Assembly: GCA_964565705.1 (NCBI GenBank)
Contig: CAZMGD010000031.1
Location: 1-38,989 of the forward strand
DNA: 38,989 nt
Direction: 5' to 3'
From: CAZMGD01 sp964565705
GTDB lineage: Bacteria; Actinomycetota; Acidimicrobiia; Acidimicrobiales; Ilumatobacteraceae
Positions 37,432 through 38,989 of the stretch are shown one piece after another. The translations under genes were made by a program, and so were the position numbers. The number at the start of each line of letters is the position of its first letter. The stretch's first letter is position 1. The notes beneath the pieces were generated by a model. That model had not been told where the DNA came from and searched no databases. It was given only the letters and a program-made list of their open reading frames with translations.

Positions 37432-38989
37432 TTACTCGTCGTTGGACAGGATCGGAGCCACCGATGCGACGGTCTGGCCGTCGTCGAGGTTCATCACCCG
37501 CACGCCGGTGGCGTCGCGGCCTTGCGACGAGATCTCGCGCACCGGCATGCGGATCGTGACACCACCGGAGGACACGGCGACGATCTCGTCGTCGAGTCCG
37601 ACCATGAACGCGGCGACGACCTCACCCTTGCGGCCGGTGAGGCGGATGCCGATCACGCCCTGGCCACCGCGTCCCTGCACGTTGAACCTGTCGAGCTGCG
37701 TGCGCTTGCCGTAACCGGCCTCGGTGACCAGCAAGATCGCGGTGTCGTCGCGGGCGACGTCGACGGAGACGAGCTCGTCGCCGGGCTTGAGCTTCATGCC
37801 CCGCACCCCGGCAGCCGCGCGTCCCATGGCTCGTACCTCGGACTCGTTGAACCGGATGGTCAGGCCCTTGCGGCTGACCATGAACACGTCGTCGGTACCG
37901 GCGGTCTCGATGACCTTGATCAGCTCGTCGCCGTCGCGCAGGTTGAGCGCGATCAGGCCGTCGCGCCGCCCGTTGTCGTACTCGTTGAACGCCGTCTTCT
38001 TCACGGTGCCCTGGCGGGTGGCGAAGAACAGGTATCGCTCACCGGCGAAGTCGCGAGTGTCGATGATCGCCTGGATCGTCTCCCCGGCCTGCAGCGGCAA
38101 GAGGTTGACGATCGGCATGCCCTTGGCCGTGCGCTCGCGCTCTGGGATGTCCATCGCCCGCAGGCGGTACACCCGTCCACGGTTCGAGAAGAACAGCAGG
38201 TAGGCGTGGGCCGTCGTGAAGATCACGTGGCGCACCATGTCCTCTGCCTTGAGCTTGGCGCCGGACACGCCGCGGCCGCCGCGACCTTGGACCTTGAACG
38301 AGTCGGCGGAGACCGACTTCACGTATTGGGCCTCGGTCATGACGACGACGAGCTCCTTGTCGTCGACCAGGTCTTCGATCGCGATCTCACCGGTGTCGTG
38401 GGTGATCTGGCACCGGCGCGGCGTGGCGAACTCCTCTTTGATCGCGGTGATCTCGGACTTGATCACGCCACGCAGCACCTCGTCGTCGGCGAGGATCGTC
38501 TCGAGGTCGGCGATGCGCGTCTGGAGGTCGGCGACCTCGGTCTCGAGGTCGATCCGGCTGAGCCGGGTGAGCTGGCGCAGCTGCATCTCGAGGATGTCGG
38601 TGGCCTGTTCGAGGCTGAACTCGAACGTCGTCATCAGGCCCTCGCGAGCGCTTGCCGCGTCGTCGCTCGCCCGGATCAACGCGATGACCTGATCGATGAC
38701 GTTCAGGGCCTTGATCCGGCCTTCGAGGATGTGGGCCCGGGCCCGGGCCTTCTTCAACCGGAACTGCGACCGGCGGGTGATCACGTCGACCTGGTGGTCG
38801 ACGTAGCCCTGCAGCGCCTGGACGAGGTTGAGCGTGCGCGGCACGCCGTCGACGAGCGCAACCGTGTTCACGGCGAAGCTCGTCTGGAGCTGGGTCAGCT
38901 TGAACAGGTTGTTGAGCACGACGTTGGCGTTGGCGTCGCGCTTGAGCTTGATGACGAGCCGGGTGCCGGTCTTGCCAGATGTCTCGTCG
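37432..38989 (-). CDS. gyrA: DNA gyrase subunit A, C-terminal part (5' truncated)
   Basis: 518 residues remain, beginning at RLVIKLKRDANANVVLNN in the tower/coiled-coil region; the right edge removes the winged helix with the catalytic Tyr. The coiled-coil hairpin (VDVITRRSQFRLKKARARAH) is followed by the six-bladed DNA-wrapping C-terminal domain. The first-blade GyrA box reads QGRGGRG rather than QRRGG(K/R)G, and a second box-like QGRGGQG lies in a later blade, as mycobacteria also have. No acidic tail: it ends ILSNDE. The subunit wraps and passes DNA in negative supercoiling. 76 bp separate it from the TadE-like start. Confidence 0.97.
   Translation of the reverse strand, partial: DETSGKTGTRLVIKLKRDANANVVLNNLFKLTQLQTSFAVNTVALVDGVPRTLNLVQALQGYVDHQVDVITRRSQFRLKKARARAHILEGRIKALNVIDQVIALIRASDDAASAREGLMTTFEFSLEQATDILEMQLRQLTRLSRIDLETEVADLQTRIADLETILADDEVLRGVIKSEITAIKEEFATPRRCQITHDTGEIAIEDLVDDKELVVVMTEAQYVKSVSADSFKVQGRGGRGVSGAKLKAEDMVRHVIFTTAHAYLLFFSNRGRVYRLRAMDIPERERTAKGMPIVNLLPLQAGETIQAIIDTRDFAGERYLFFATRQGTVKKTAFNEYDNGRRDGLIALNLRDGDELIKVIETAGTDDVFMVSRKGLTIRFNESEVRAMGRAAAGVRGMKLKPGDELVSVDVARDDTAILLVTEAGYGKRTQLDRFNVQGRGGQGVIGIRLTGRKGEVVAAFMVGLDDEIVAVSSGGVTIRMPVREISSQGRDATGVRVMNLDDGQTVASVAPILSNDE

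Overview
High-GC actinobacterial chromosome, most likely of the Acidimicrobiia/Ilumatobacter type. This placement is an inference from protein character, GC-rich codon use, GTG starts and leaderless promoters; it was not tested by search. Gene order matches the origin-proximal region of Mycobacterium tuberculosis, where gyrA, an Rv0007-type DUF3566 gene, ileT and alaT are followed by crgA, trpG, pknB, pbpA and rodA. Here gyrA (cut by the right edge), DUF3566, tRNA-Ile(GAU) and tRNA-Ala(UGC) lie at 38989-30030 and rodA/ftsW (cut by the left edge), pbpA, pknB, trpG and crgA at 1-5695, with the same relative orientations. About 24 kb of other genes separate the two blocks. oriC should lie beyond the right edge.

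Layout. 1-5.7 kb: cell elongation and division genes (SEDS polymerase, class B PBP, PASTA kinase, CrgA) with trpG facing pknB across two tandem hairpins. 5.7-5.8 kb: three DnaA-box-like 9-mers exactly 12 bp apart. 5.8-9.3 kb: a small membrane/zinc protein, a thiolase and a divergent acyl-CoA synthetase. 9.3-11.0 kb: ECF sigma factor overlapping a membrane-anchored partner. 11.0-13.7 kb: class III aminotransferase, MarR regulator, nitronate monooxygenase-like protein. 13.8-16.1 kb: Lon with an HspR-type operator. 16.2-20.4 kb: an O-antigen-ligase-like TPR membrane protein, then a second ECF sigma factor with a membrane-anchored Asp-box propeller partner; this block is bracketed by two copies of a near-identical perfect palindrome. 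20.5-23.2 kb: AlkB-type dioxygenase with an FAD reductase, and a divergent TrmH-family rRNA methyltransferase. 23.2-27.4 kb: GH65 phosphorylase with beta-phosphoglucomutase-like HAD, and an APH-like kinase. 27.5-30.0 kb: three SDR genes, one lacking the catalytic tyrosine. 30.0-35.7 kb: tRNA-Ala, double cupin and zinc ribbon, MgtE-N/CBS protein with DUF1003 protein, alpha/beta hydrolase, Fur-family regulator, NAD(P)-binding protein coupled to a tiny membrane ORF that begins in the CCA end of tRNA-Ile. 35.7-39.0 kb: DUF3566 protein, TadE-like protein and gyrA.

The core blocks couple peptidoglycan synthesis to Ser/Thr kinase signalling and DNA topology. The middle holds fatty-acid/CoA metabolism, disaccharide phosphorolysis, stress functions (Lon, AlkB) and two envelope-linked ECF modules. 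Packing is tight: no gene-free stretch exceeds about 150 bp, many starts overlap the preceding stop by 4 bp, and two convergent pairs have directly abutting stop codons. No insertion sequence, prophage gene, rRNA or CRISPR array was seen.
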